64,000 nt of DNA from Pseudolysinimonas yzui (GCF_014653215.1 NZ_BNAI01000006.1:1-64000), one strand, 5' to 3'; positions 23,878 through 32,805 are shown, counted from the first letter of the stretch. Program-made: numbers and translations. The notes: generated by a model from the sequence alone, not told the origin.

Positions 23878-24297
23878 ATGAGCGAGCCCGAAACCATGAC
23901 CGAGCGACAGCAGCCGATCCCGAAGGCGCTGGGCCGCGTGTTCGGGCACATCGACTTCTGGCGCGCTCTCATTGCCCAGATCTTCGGAACCCTCGTCGGC
24001 GGCTTCTTCGCCGTGCAGGTGGCGCTTGGCGTCAACGGTCTGACTCGGTTCGACGGATGGACAACGGTCGGCCGAGTGGCCTTCATCGTTGGAGTGGTCG
24101 TAGTTTCCCTCGGCCTCCTGCTCGGCTTCGCCATCGGCATGAGCGTGGTGCTCCGACCGATCACGCTGAAGCTCAAACACACCTACTGGCGTCGGCTTCT
24201 TTGGGAGTTGTTCCTGATCCTTATCCCCATCGGAGGATCGCTGCTGCTCGTGACAGTCGCGCTACGTGAGGTGATCGAATGGACGTTCACTTGGTAG
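23878..24297 (+). CDS. Small membrane protein
   Basis: A 139-residue protein with three likely membrane segments: about 30-52 (ALIAQIFGTLVGGFFAVQVAL), 67-90 (VAFIVGVVVVSLGLLLGFAIG) and 108-128 (LFLILIPIGGSLLLVTVAL). The N-terminus is short, charged and cytoplasmic. The family is not recognised. It begins 25 bases after the Schlafen-domain gene and may be co-transcribed with it. Confidence 0.6.
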   Translation: MSEPETMTERQQPIPKALGRVFGHIDFWRALIAQIFGTLVGGFFAVQVALGVNGLTRFDGWTTVGRVAFIVGVVVVSLGLLLGFAIGMSVVLRPITLKLKHTYWRRLLWELFLILIPIGGSLLLVTVALREVIEWTFTW

Positions 24298-24332
24298 TTC
24301 GCCTCCGCGAGCATCGCCGCATTGGTCACCAC

Positions 24333-25100
24333 TTACGCGAACGGATCGAGGGCCACAAGCGCCAATCCACACCCCAGGATGGCGGCTGACCGGTGGAGCC
24401 TGCTGATTATGGGGACTTCCGGGTCAATCGCAATGTCTCGGTGAAGACTTCGTATGCTGCTGGCAAGCAGATCGTCCAACTGGCCGATTGTGAGACGCGC
24501 AGTCGGCTCCCGGGAAGCTGCGAGATGAGCCTTTTGCCGCGCCCGAGTTTCGAGCCGATCCCAGGTAGTGGCGGTCTCGGCCGCGCGGGCGTCTGACATA
24601 ACGGTCGCAACTCCGGGCGTTGTCGCAACCAGGTGATGTGCCCCGTCGTCTTCCCCGAAGTCGCTGGGCGAAACCATGGAAGAGGAGGCCAACACCTGCC
24701 CACCTGAGTAGGCGTTGTCGAACTCCAACTGGCGATGAAAGACCGGCGCTGCGTAGTAGATGTCGCCGGTGCCTGGCGACAGAGCGAGCTTTTCCTCAAG
24801 ACGAAGAAGAGCACGATGCTGATGGCCATCCGTGTCAATCGAGTAGCGATAGTGGGGCGCCATGACCCCATCCCAAGTCGGGGACTTGGGATGCCTTCTG
24901 CTGACGAACGCTGGTCGCTTGAACTGGAGGAACAGGGCGTAGTCAACGAAGGCAAGATGGACGTCCCACCCCAGCAACTCCTCTTCGACCAAGGATGGAA
25001 GCTTGGGCGCGTGAGCTAGTTTGTAAATCGTTCCGAGACCGACCTCCGCCTCTCTGATGGCCGCGTAGCCATACGAGAATTCTGAGAACTCGGCGTCCAT
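24333..25100 (-). CDS. Putative PD-(D/E)XK-like nuclease, QxK variant
   Basis: A 255-residue soluble protein. Residues 36-61 (SLVEEELLGWD, then FLQFK) contain acidic Glu39/40, Asp46 in GWD and Gln59-Phe-Lys61. This matches the E...D-x(n)-QxK layout seen in Mrr-like members of the PD-(D/E)XK nuclease superfamily. The remaining sequence includes GDIYYAAPVF and a C-terminal low-complexity alpha-helical part. The motif fit is by eye and the protein could be something else. It is read convergently to the membrane gene and, with the larger nuclease at 25224-27668, forms a leftward pair. Confidence 0.5.
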   Translation of the reverse strand: MDAEFSEFSYGYAAIREAEVGLGTIYKLAHAPKLPSLVEEELLGWDVHLAFVDYALFLQFKRPAFVSRRHPKSPTWDGVMAPHYRYSIDTDGHQHRALLRLEEKLALSPGTGDIYYAAPVFHRQLEFDNAYSGGQVLASSSMVSPSDFGEDDGAHHLVATTPGVATVMSDARAAETATTWDRLETRARQKAHLAASREPTARLTIGQLDDLLASSIRSLHRDIAIDPEVPIISRLHRSAAILGCGLALVALDPFA

Positions 25101-25223
25101 GAGACGAAGTTAGCGGAGAGCGTCAGTCCCAAGAAGAGACAACGAGGTTGCCGCTCCAGCCAGGAGTATGCGCGGATGGCCGCCCGACGAAGCCCTCAGG
25201 TTCACGGGCCCAGCGGAGCCGCC

Positions 25224-27668
25224 TCAGCGACGCTTCCTCTTCAATCCCTTGCGAGCCGAGGTAGACCCGGGCTTCGCACTAGGCGGCGGTGGGCTCGCCA
25301 TTGCGCCGACCGGGAGTAGCTTCGCTATTACGCGATCCATCTGGGGGTCAGGATGAGGGAGCGTCCCGTCATAGGCAACGTCGAGCAGCTCCTTTGTCCC
25401 CTCGTCATAGATGAGGACCGCGCCGCGGGGGAACTTGAGTTGGTACTTCTTGGCTTTCAGATAGTCGTGCGCCAACTGTGTGATCTCACCTATGTCGCGC
25501 TGCGTTGGCCTGGACATCCAGACGAGAAGCCAAGAATCACCGAGGGTGTTTCCAATGGGAACAGTGAGTGTTCGTTCGCGGCCGTCGCGTGAGGATCGGG
25601 CGAGCAGTTGCTTCGGCGCACGTGACCAACCCGCCTGCACTTTGGTGGAACCAGATAGCAGGGTCGCCCCGAGGCTCAGCCACGCGTAGAAGCCCCGCGA
25701 TTGAAGCTCGTCCGCTAGTCCGATCATCGGGCTACCGCTAAGGGTCGGTTTGGGTGCTGGGGGCAGGGCGCTGTTGACCCGGGAGTAATGCCACGCATCT
25801 AGGGGGTCGGTCCGAGTGCTGATAAGGGCGCGCCCTTGCTTGGCGCGTCGGCGAAGGTCGCCTGTGCTTGGCGCTGACAGGTGCGGGAGCGCCGCAACCA
25901 TCTTGACGGGGTCAGGTGCAACGTAGAGCCCTCGTTCATAGAAGTAGAGGAAGAGGTCCAACTCGTCCGGGGCTGTGTACGCGAGTGAAACTTCAGGGTC
26001 ACGACGGCGTCGGAGGTAAAGCAGAAACTCCGCGGGACGATCGACCACATCCACAATGATTTGGAGGTCATGGATGGAGACGACCCACGGGATGTGACTC
26101 TGATCAAGAAGCCCTGCGTCGATCAGGTCACTAGTCGCGGTAGCAACCCCGGAGAGGTCTTCGAGGCTAAGCGCGACAGTGTGGATCTCACGAACGTGAC
26201 TCAGGTCGAGCCACCCCCCAGCGTGCAACCGGGCTCCGCCGTCCTCTTCGATTCGTCGCTGCAACCGGGCAGCCTGCTCCGACGCTTTGCTGATCAGGTC
26301 CGTCAGGTTGCGGCGGAGCTTGCGTGTGTCTCCGGCGCGAGCCGCGGGAGTGATAGCCACCGCTTTAGCCTCGACAATGATCGCGACATCATCGAGAACG
26401 AAGAGCATGTCCCCCTCGACCTTCTTCGTGTACGAGGCAGGATCCGCGAGGCCTTCCTGGTCGTTGGCCGGAACAAAGTAGTCAAAGCCCAAATAGGCGG
26501 TCGCGCCTGGAAGTACCTTTTCAAGAGCGACCTTGCCGATGTCCTCAAGCAGATCGCCGCGCCATTTCGCGTACTCATCCCACGCTGGTAGCCCCTTGAG
26601 CGCTTGCTCAAGGTTCTCCCTGATGGCTGGTTGGACAAGTGCGTCGTGAACCAGCATGAACTGCCCTCGGTCGGTACGGATGACCGGGTTCGTACGAAGC
26701 GGGTTGTCGCCCACCATGAACCCGTCCACGATCTCGCGGGTGGTTTGCGTGTGAAGATCGACAGCGAACCGGTCAAGCACTGCTTCGACAACCTGGATAT
26801 CGAGTCCTGTCGCGGATGCGACATCCGTCGATGAAATCGCGACGAGGTTGGCAGTCGGTTGCCAAGCGGTGTTCCACATCTCCCGCATCTTCGCAACGTG
26901 CGCAGGATCCGGGTCCGAAGGCGGAGTCGCAGAGGCCTTGTCCAGGAATCCAAAGCTGGCCTCCAGCCGCTGATTCATGCCTTCAGTCTGGAGCTCGTGC
27001 AGTTTGGTCATGACGCTGTGGGCGTCTCGAGCGTCGAACCCCAGGGCAGCAGTAAGTGCCGACGGGGTCGAACCGTGGCCGAAAAGCCGATCATGGGTGG
27101 TTTGAATCATGTCGGGATACGACGTGTTACGAATCCAGACCTCGCGCGCGCGCGCATGCATGCTCACTCGCTCAAGGTCCTGCTCTGGCGCGCCTTTCAG
27201 GGTCAGCAGAAGGCGGGCCTCAAGCAACTGAATGATTCGACCGACTGCCTCAGCCCACTCGTGAGCCTCCTGGTAGAGAGCGTTAGGAACTTCGTCCGCA
27301 GCGGATCCATCAGTCGCTGCGCCGGAGCTGGTCAGTGCGATGAGCGAAAGAAGCTCCGCCTTTACAATCCCACCCTCGGTATCGGGCTTGATCAGACCGG
27401 CGATGGCCCACGGGAGGCAAGCCAACCTCGCCAACTCGACCACGCGCTCCGGTCGGTGTTGTTGAAGTTTGATCTTCAGGCCATCTAGTTCTAACTCGAT
27501 CTGTCGGTCCGCCTCGTCAAGGGGAGCATCGGCGGACAAGAGCTCGTGCATGACCGCCGCCAAGCGCGCAACGGAGTCGGCGACGGCTTCCGCGTGAATG
27601 TCCGGTGTGCGCTTGGACGCGGCTCGCGGCCCCCTGCTTCTTCCCTTTTTGCGCCGACTGCCGCTCAT
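25224..27668 (-). CDS. Large protein with central PD-(D/E)XK nuclease motif
   Basis: An 814-residue protein with basic, low-complexity ends (SGSRRKKGRSRG; ARKGLKRKRR). In the centre, RGDLLEDIG (370-378) with Glu375, then VEGD (Asp420) and VEAK (Glu433, Lys435), form a textbook E-D-ExK nuclease core as in NERD/Mrr-related enzymes. The roughly 350 residues before and 380 after it are unassigned. It is much larger than a simple restriction enzyme, and no methyltransferase is adjacent. With the Schlafen-domain and QxK genes it suggests a defence locus, but no known named system is recognised. Confidence 0.6.
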   Translation of the reverse strand: MSGSRRKKGRSRGPRAASKRTPDIHAEAVADSVARLAAVMHELLSADAPLDEADRQIELELDGLKIKLQQHRPERVVELARLACLPWAIAGLIKPDTEGGIVKAELLSLIALTSSGAATDGSAADEVPNALYQEAHEWAEAVGRIIQLLEARLLLTLKGAPEQDLERVSMHARAREVWIRNTSYPDMIQTTHDRLFGHGSTPSALTAALGFDARDAHSVMTKLHELQTEGMNQRLEASFGFLDKASATPPSDPDPAHVAKMREMWNTAWQPTANLVAISSTDVASATGLDIQVVEAVLDRFAVDLHTQTTREIVDGFMVGDNPLRTNPVIRTDRGQFMLVHDALVQPAIRENLEQALKGLPAWDEYAKWRGDLLEDIGKVALEKVLPGATAYLGFDYFVPANDQEGLADPASYTKKVEGDMLFVLDDVAIIVEAKAVAITPAARAGDTRKLRRNLTDLISKASEQAARLQRRIEEDGGARLHAGGWLDLSHVREIHTVALSLEDLSGVATATSDLIDAGLLDQSHIPWVVSIHDLQIIVDVVDRPAEFLLYLRRRRDPEVSLAYTAPDELDLFLYFYERGLYVAPDPVKMVAALPHLSAPSTGDLRRRAKQGRALISTRTDPLDAWHYSRVNSALPPAPKPTLSGSPMIGLADELQSRGFYAWLSLGATLLSGSTKVQAGWSRAPKQLLARSSRDGRERTLTVPIGNTLGDSWLLVWMSRPTQRDIGEITQLAHDYLKAKKYQLKFPRGAVLIYDEGTKELLDVAYDGTLPHPDPQMDRVIAKLLPVGAMASPPPPSAKPGSTSARKGLKRKRR

Positions 27669-27878
27669 GGAGTCACTGAATCACACGCTGCCGACAACGG
27701 CTTTGCCGATCTTGCCCGATATCGAGACGACGCGAACTCCCGTCGACCCATCGCAGTTACGTCCTCCGAGGTTGGACGACTTGCGGTCAGAAGTTCGTGG
27801 TCGGCTGGTATGCCTCAACTGCTTGCAGTGATGCCCGCGCGAATAGACGCCACCACCCAACGCGTGCTGAGGTAGCAC

Positions 27879-28436
27879 GTGGCTGATCTCGTCTACTACT
27901 CCCACTGCTCGCTCGACGGACTCATCGCGGATGAAGCGGGCGACTTCTCGTGGGCCTTCCCGCCCGAGGATGTGCATCGCGCCGCCAACGAGGCGACCGC
28001 CGGCACCGGCATCCACCTGCTCGGCCGCCGCACCTACGAGATCATGCGCTACTGGGACGAGCCGCAAGACGGAGGATCCGACATCGAGGCCGAGTTCCAA
28101 CGCGCGTGGGCACCGGCGAAAAAGGTCGTCTACTCCCGCACCATCGACGAGGTGGGGCCGAACGCGCGGATCGAGCGGGAGTTCAACCCGGCATCCGCGC
28201 GGGCGCTCGCCAACGCATCCGATTCTGATGTCGCGATCGGTGGCGCCGATCTGGGCGGGCAGGCGCTGCGGGCCGGCATCGTGGATGTGCTCACGCTCGT
28301 GCTGTTCCCGGTGATCGTCGGGCGCGGGCTGCGGGTGATCCCCGACGACGTGCGGGTCGATCTCGACCTCATCGAGCGGCGGGACTTCAGCGGCGGCATC
28401 GTGCGGCTCAGCTACCGAGTAGCCCGAGCGCGCTAG
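27879..28436 (+). CDS. Dihydrofolate reductase-like RibD C-terminal domain protein
   Basis: A 185-residue single-domain protein of the RibD_C/DHFR-like superfamily, common in actinobacteria and usually annotated as a deaminase-reductase. CSLDGLIADEAGDFSW at the N-terminus, LLGRRTYEIM and DVAIGGADLGGQAL (the NADPH-binding loop), and VIVGRGLRVI near the end are typical. It begins with GTG. The substrate is unknown for most members. Its composition is more GC-rich than the accessory genes to the left, which suggests that core genome resumes here. Confidence 0.82.
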   Translation: MADLVYYSHCSLDGLIADEAGDFSWAFPPEDVHRAANEATAGTGIHLLGRRTYEIMRYWDEPQDGGSDIEAEFQRAWAPAKKVVYSRTIDEVGPNARIEREFNPASARALANASDSDVAIGGADLGGQALRAGIVDVLTLVLFPVIVGRGLRVIPDDVRVDLDLIERRDFSGGIVRLSYRVARAR

Positions 28437-28438
28437 CT

Positions 28439-28597
28439 CTGACCTCGTACGAGGTGTACGTGCGCGGGCGGCTGAAGTTCCGCGTCGGGCAGATGGTCGA
28501 CGCGGCGTTCTCGCTCGTGGTCGAGGCGTGGCGGATGGTCGTGCTCCAGAAGGTCTCTCGCGCCTACGACATCGCCCACCCGGACGGACCCAACTAG
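28439..28597 (+). pseudogene. Small gene fragment lacking a normal start
   Basis: Directly after the reductase stop an open frame of 53 codons encodes TSYEVYVRGRLKFRV, then QMVDAAFSLVVEAW and VSRAYDIAHPDGPN. It begins like small actinobacterial proteins that start MTxYEVxVRGRL, but the first codon is CTG rather than ATG or GTG, and the frame seems short. It may be a decayed gene, or one using CTG or the GTG at 28454. Its stop overlaps the convergent membrane gene. Confidence 0.4.
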
Positions 28598-29376
28598 GGC
28601 TTGCCTCCGGCTGACCCGGAGGCGGCCTCGACTGCGGCCTCGTCCGCCGGAGGAACTATGTCGGCGGCTCGGCGGCGCAGTCTCCAACTCCGAGTGAGGC
28701 CGACGACGATCGTGACGAGAATCACGACGACCCCGGCCAAACCCACCCATTCGATGCCTGGAATCGAATTGAGGAGTGGGGTGAAGAAGCCCAGCACGGT
28801 CAGGACCGCCCCGAACACCAGGAGCACAACGACGAGCGTGACGCCCGGCCGACGCCGTGAGTGCCCGAACAGCAGGATGCCGGCCACGATGTCCGTCACG
28901 AAGATGAGGAGCAAGAAGCTGTAGAGCACGGTCAGCCCCGTGCCGATGACCCGATCCCGCCGCAGTTGCACGATGCTCGCCCAGCCATAGACCGAGGTCG
29001 AGACCATCGCCAGGTAGGTGAGGGCGACCTCGAGCGGCACAAAGGCCAGAAACACGATGCCGGCCGCGCGCAACATCACGGTGCCCGCGGCGGTGATCAC
29101 CGCAAGCAACGCAAAGTTGATCAGGAAGAAGGGGATGGCGCTGAGCTTCACCACGAAGAGGTCGGTCGCGAGCTGTCGCGTCTTTCCCGCTCGGACCTTC
29201 CGCACGCCGTCGATGGCCACCAGGATGAACGTGACGAAGACGAGGATGTTCCAGCCGATGAAGGCGGCGGGGACGACCCACAGCGCGTCCGCCCTGGAGA
29301 GTTCACCGAGAAACTTGATCACGAGGACGTAGATCACGGCTCCCAGCAGCATGACGCCGGCCTGAACGAATCTCAC
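28594..29376 (-). CDS. Multi-pass membrane protein
   Basis: A 260-residue protein with seven hydrophobic segments spread across residues 5-235 and a short charged C-terminal tail (RRRAADIVPPADEAA). No conserved catalytic motif is recognised. It ends tail to tail with the small fragment at 28439-28597. It is an integral membrane protein of unknown function, possibly transport-related. Confidence 0.65.
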   Translation of the reverse strand: MRFVQAGVMLLGAVIYVLVIKFLGELSRADALWVVPAAFIGWNILVFVTFILVAIDGVRKVRAGKTRQLATDLFVVKLSAIPFFLINFALLAVITAAGTVMLRAAGIVFLAFVPLEVALTYLAMVSTSVYGWASIVQLRRDRVIGTGLTVLYSFLLLIFVTDIVAGILLFGHSRRRPGVTLVVVLLVFGAVLTVLGFFTPLLNSIPGIEWVGLAGVVVILVTIVVGLTRSWRLRRRAADIVPPADEAAVEAASGSAGGKP

Positions 29377-29430
29377 GGTCGGCAGCCTAGGGGCTCGGGT
29401 CGGCTCCGACAGGTAGGGACAACCCCCGGA

Positions 29431-30078
29431 TCACGCCCCATCCGCCGGCAGGCTGTGCCAGATGTCGAAAGCCACGGCTGACGCCTGCTGAGCATCCCGG
29501 CTCGCGAGCAACTCGATCAGCTGCTCGTGCGCCGCGACGGACTCCTCGCCGCCGCGACTGAAGCGCTGGCGTTCCGCTCGCCGCACGAGGGGGCCGAAGT
29601 GGTCGAGCACGGTCTCGAGTGCATGGTTGCCGAGCGCTTCCACCGGGATGCGATGGAGTTCCTCGTCGGCGTCGAGCGCCGCCCCGACATCGCCGGCCGC
29701 CAGCGCTTTGGCGAACCGGCGGTTGGCATCCCTCATGCGATCCAGTTCGTCGGTCCGGAGGCGGCCGGCCATCTCGCGCACCGCGAGCGCGTGCATCGCG
29801 GCGATGACATCACGGGCGTCGCGCACGGCGGGTGCGTCGATCGCCGAGACGGTGGTCGACCGGCCGGGCACCGCCACGACCAAGCCGCTGGTGGCGAGAC
29901 GCAGCAATGCCTCGCGCACGGGCGTTCGACTCACCCCGAGCCAGTCTGCGAGTTCGCCGTCCTTGAGCTGCTCGCCGGGGCTGAAGGTTCCGTCCACGAT
30001 GGCGTCGCGCAGGCGATTGAAGACGTCGTCGCGGAGGAGCGAGCGATCGACGCGGGCGGCGTCTGCGGGAATCGGCAT
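29431..30078 (-). CDS. GntR-family (FCD-type) transcriptional regulator
   Basis: A 215-residue FadR-subfamily regulator. The winged helix covers about 12-75 (DDVFNRLRDAIVDGTFSPGEQL, then LGVSRTPVREALLRLA), and an all-helical FCD ligand domain follows, with the usual Asp and His residues in DADEELHR and AAHEQLIELL. It is divergent from the hydrolase gene at 30200. A TGCAATAT-type palindrome begins one base upstream of its ATG, which points to autoregulation and leaves no room for a normal ribosome-binding site; AGGAAG lies about 15 bases away. Confidence 0.85.
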   Translation of the reverse strand: MPIPADAARVDRSLLRDDVFNRLRDAIVDGTFSPGEQLKDGELADWLGVSRTPVREALLRLATSGLVVAVPGRSTTVSAIDAPAVRDARDVIAAMHALAVREMAGRLRTDELDRMRDANRRFAKALAAGDVGAALDADEELHRIPVEALGNHALETVLDHFGPLVRRAERQRFSRGGEESVAAHEQLIELLASRDAQQASAVAFDIWHSLPADGA

Positions 30079-30090
30079 GCAATATGTTGC
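30079..30090. promoter_or_regulatory. GntR-type operator, copy 1
   Basis: GCAATATGTTGC is a near-perfect 12-bp palindrome directly before the GntR start codon. It shares the TGCAATAT core with 30144-30157, so both are probably bound by the adjacent regulator. Confidence 0.5.
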
Positions 30091-30143
30091 GCACGCTTCC
30101 TGGCCAGATGCAAGTCAGGAAACCTTTGGGAATATTTGCGGCA

Positions 30144-30157
30144 TGCAATATATTACA
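30144..30157. promoter_or_regulatory. GntR-type operator, copy 2
   Basis: TGCAATATATTACA is a palindrome 43 bases before the hydrolase start and about 65 bp from copy 1. It would control the rightward hydrolase promoter. Confidence 0.5.
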
Positions 30158-30199
30158 CATCACAGACAGGCAGAAGCCGTCGCAACGAAAGGGAAGATC

Positions 30200-30910
30200 A
30201 TGAGCAACACCGACCACGCCATCAAGAACGTCGTGCTCGTCCACGGCGCGTTCGCCGACGGATCCGGATGGCGCAACGTCTACGACAACCTGACGGCCCA
30301 GGGCTATCGGGTGTCGATCGTGCAGAACCCGCTCACCTCGCTGGAGGACGACGTCGCGGCGACGACCCGCGTGCTCGAGCGGCAGGATGGGCCGACGATT
30401 CTCGTCGGCCACTCGTGGGGCGGCACCGTCATCACCGAGGCCGGCGTGCACCCGAATGTGGCCGGTCTGGTCTACGTCTCGGCGCTCGTGCCCGACGCCG
30501 GTGAGACCACAGCGCAGCAGTACGAGGGTTTCGCCGCGACGCCGAACTTCGTGATCGACGTCGGTGACGACGGCTTCGGCTTCCTCAACCCCGAGAAGTT
30601 CAAGATCGGGTTCGCCGCCGACACCAGCGACTCCGACGCCGCGTTCCTGCGCGACTCGCAGGTGCCGATCAACATGTCGGTGTTCGGAACCGCCGTGAAG
30701 AACGCCGCCTGGCGCGACAAGCCCACCTGGGCTGTCATCGCGACCGAGGACCAGTCGTTCGATCAGGCGATGCTGCAGCACATGGCGGCTCGCGCCGGCG
30801 CCACCGTCACCAACGTCTCGGCGAGCCACGCGCTCTACGTGACGAAGGCGGATGTGGTCTCCGACGTGATCGCCACCGCCGCGCAGGAAGCTCTCGCCGG
30901 CGTCCGCTGA
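30200..30910 (+). CDS. Alpha/beta hydrolase
   Basis: A 236-residue hydrolase of the family containing salicylate esterase-like plant and bacterial enzymes. VLVHGAFADGSGW carries the oxyanion hole, Ser72 in GHSWGG is the nucleophile, VIATEDQSFD carries the acid and SASHALYVT the His. It is cytoplasmic with no signal peptide. The start at ATG 30200 has AAAGGGAAG upstream. Such enzymes hydrolyse small esters or act as cofactor-free haloperoxidases; the GntR control suggests induction by the substrate. Confidence 0.85.
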   Translation: MSNTDHAIKNVVLVHGAFADGSGWRNVYDNLTAQGYRVSIVQNPLTSLEDDVAATTRVLERQDGPTILVGHSWGGTVITEAGVHPNVAGLVYVSALVPDAGETTAQQYEGFAATPNFVIDVGDDGFGFLNPEKFKIGFAADTSDSDAAFLRDSQVPINMSVFGTAVKNAAWRDKPTWAVIATEDQSFDQAMLQHMAARAGATVTNVSASHALYVTKADVVSDVIATAAQEALAGVR

Positions 30911-30918
30911 CACGGCTC

Positions 30919-30951
30919 GGGACCGGCCCGCCGATCGCGCGGGTCGGTCCC
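30919..30951 (+). terminator. Stem-loop after the hydrolase gene
   Basis: GGGACCGGCCCG (30919-30930) pairs with CGGGTCGGTCCC (30940-30951), 12 bp with one G-U pair and a 9-base loop. No T-run follows, and the next gene begins 22 bases on, so it may only attenuate. Confidence 0.5.
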
Positions 30952-30973
30952 GCCACACACGAAGGAGACACGC

Positions 30974-31618
30974 ATGGCCATCGCACCGTTCCAGGTGACG
31001 CTGGGGATCGAACTCGTCGCCGCGGGCCTCGGAGGCCTTCAGGGTGCTCTCATCGCGGCGGGCGAGCGCCATCGCCGCATCGACGTGCTCGGTGTCATCG
31101 TCATCGGACTCACCGTGTCGCTCGGCGGGAGCCTCCTGCGGGACGTCGTGCTCAACCAGCCTCCGGTCGTGATCTGGGCGAACTGGTACCTGCTCGTGGC
31201 TGCCGCATCCGCCATCCTCGGCATGATCCTGCAGCCGCTGTTCGCGCGCGCCGACTGGGCGATCACCGGGCTCGATGCCGTCGTGATGGGCCTCTTCGGC
31301 GCGATCGGCGCCTCGAAGGCTCTCTCGCTCGGCGTCGGTCCCGTGGGCGCGCTGGTGGTCGGCGTCATCGGCGCAATCGGGGGAGGGATGCTGCGGGACC
31401 TCATCCTGGCGCGCCCGGTCTCGATCCTGCAGGTGGGCACTCTCTACGCCGTCGCCGCCGGCGCGGGCGCCGGGTCGCTCATCGTGCTCGTCGGATTCGA
31501 CGTGCCGGTGCTGATCGCGGGACTCGTCGCGGTCGTGGTGACGACGGCGGTTCGGATCCTCGCCGTCGTGTTCGGGTGGGCGTTCCCCGAGCAGCGCTCC
31601 CTCATCAGCGGACACTGA
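30974..31618 (+). CDS. UPF0126/TRIC-type membrane channel protein
   Basis: A 214-residue protein with six to seven membrane segments arranged as two repeats, each with a glycine-rich GG-x-LRD motif (GGSLLRDVVLNQPP and GGGMLRDLILARP). This is the signature of the YadS/UPF0126 family, bacterial relatives of trimeric intracellular cation channels. It starts with ATG after GAAGGAG. It probably conducts K+ or other small ions across the membrane. Confidence 0.85.
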   Translation: MAIAPFQVTLGIELVAAGLGGLQGALIAAGERHRRIDVLGVIVIGLTVSLGGSLLRDVVLNQPPVVIWANWYLLVAAASAILGMILQPLFARADWAITGLDAVVMGLFGAIGASKALSLGVGPVGALVVGVIGAIGGGMLRDLILARPVSILQVGTLYAVAAGAGAGSLIVLVGFDVPVLIAGLVAVVVTTAVRILAVVFGWAFPEQRSLISGH

Positions 31619-31800
31619 CCCCGCTGGGTGGGTGCCGTCAACGCACCGCTGGTCTCGCTTTCGCGCGGTGGATGGCGGGGATCAGCGATCACGATGCGCG
31701 GGACGACGGGATCCGCTTACGGGGCGATGGCCGCCGTGCATAGACTCGCCCATCACGTGGTCGGACACCCCGCTTACGCACACGGAAGGCGATGAAGCCC

Positions 31801-32805
31801 ATGGCGCACGAACAAGCCGCGCCCCTGCGCATCGGCATCCTCGGGGCCGCGGGGATCGCCGAGCGCGCAATGGTCGAGCCGGCGCGACAGCTCGACGGGG
31901 TCAGTGTCGAGGCCGTCGGCTCGCGCGATCCAGGCCGTGCGCGCGCACTCGCCGACCAGCTGGGCGTCCCCTCGGCCGGCACCTACGATGCCGTCCTCGA
32001 GCATCCGGACATCGACCTCATCTACATCGCGCTGCCACCGACGGAGCACGTCCGCTGGGCGAAGCGAGCCCTCGAAGCCGGGAAGCACGTGCTGTGCGAG
32101 AAACCCCTGTCGGCGAACGGGACGACGGCGGCCGAGATCGCCGACGCGGCCAAGGAGCACGGCCGCCGAGCTTTCGTGGGTTTCCACTACCGCCTGCACC
32201 CCTTCACCCAGCAGCTCCTCGAGGTCATCGGGAGCGGCGTTCTCGGCGACGTCAGGCAGGTCGAGTTCGACTTCAGCATCCCGCACTTCGTCGTGAAGCC
32301 GGGAAACATCCGGCTTGACGGTGCACTGGGTGGCGGCGCGGTGATGGACGTCGGGTGCTACGCCATCGATCTCACCCGGGCCGCCTACGGCGAACCCGCC
32401 GTCGAGTCGGCCACCTGCGTCCTGTACCAGGACGACCCCCGGGTCGATCTGCAGACCGATGCCGTGCTCCGGATCGGGGACGGCGTGCCGGTATCCATTC
32501 GGTCATCGTTCATCGGGGATGACGCCGGCAGCATGACGTTAAGAGTGTCCGGCACAGACGGAGTGCTGGATGCGAGCAGCGTCATCGTGCCGCAGTGGGG
32601 CGCCGAACTGCGCGTCACCGCCGGCGACCGGGTCGTCCGGGAGATCACGGCCGACCCGGCAGACAACAGCTATCGGGAGCAACTGGCGCACCTGGTCGGC
32701 GCGATCCGCAGCGGCGACCCCAGCATCCTGGACGCGGAACGGGGAGTCGGCACCATGCGCACCGTCGATGCGATCTACCGCGCAGGCGGCCTGCAACCGC
32801 GCTAA
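31801..32805 (+). CDS. Gfo/Idh/MocA-family oxidoreductase
   Basis: A 334-residue NAD(P)-dependent sugar-type dehydrogenase. The Rossmann GILGAAGIAERA near the N-terminus, the catalytic-region EKPLSANG motif carrying the conserved Lys, and the C-terminal dimerisation domain with GGGAVMDVGCYAID are present. The ATG at 31801 is preferred because GGAAGG lies too close to the ATG at 31792. It stands alone with no pathway neighbours, so the substrate cannot be assigned. Confidence 0.85.
   Translation: MAHEQAAPLRIGILGAAGIAERAMVEPARQLDGVSVEAVGSRDPGRARALADQLGVPSAGTYDAVLEHPDIDLIYIALPPTEHVRWAKRALEAGKHVLCEKPLSANGTTAAEIADAAKEHGRRAFVGFHYRLHPFTQQLLEVIGSGVLGDVRQVEFDFSIPHFVVKPGNIRLDGALGGGAVMDVGCYAIDLTRAAYGEPAVESATCVLYQDDPRVDLQTDAVLRIGDGVPVSIRSSFIGDDAGSMTLRVSGTDGVLDASSVIVPQWGAELRVTAGDRVVREITADPADNSYREQLAHLVGAIRSGDPSILDAERGVGTMRTVDAIYRAGGLQPR

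Noticed and set aside
29810-31615. A 601-codon open frame on the minus strand
   Set aside because: It is antisense to the hydrolase (30200-30910) and TRIC (30974-31618) genes, runs into the GntR gene, and its product is a charged, low-complexity Arg/Asp/His-rich sequence typical of GC-driven shadow frames.
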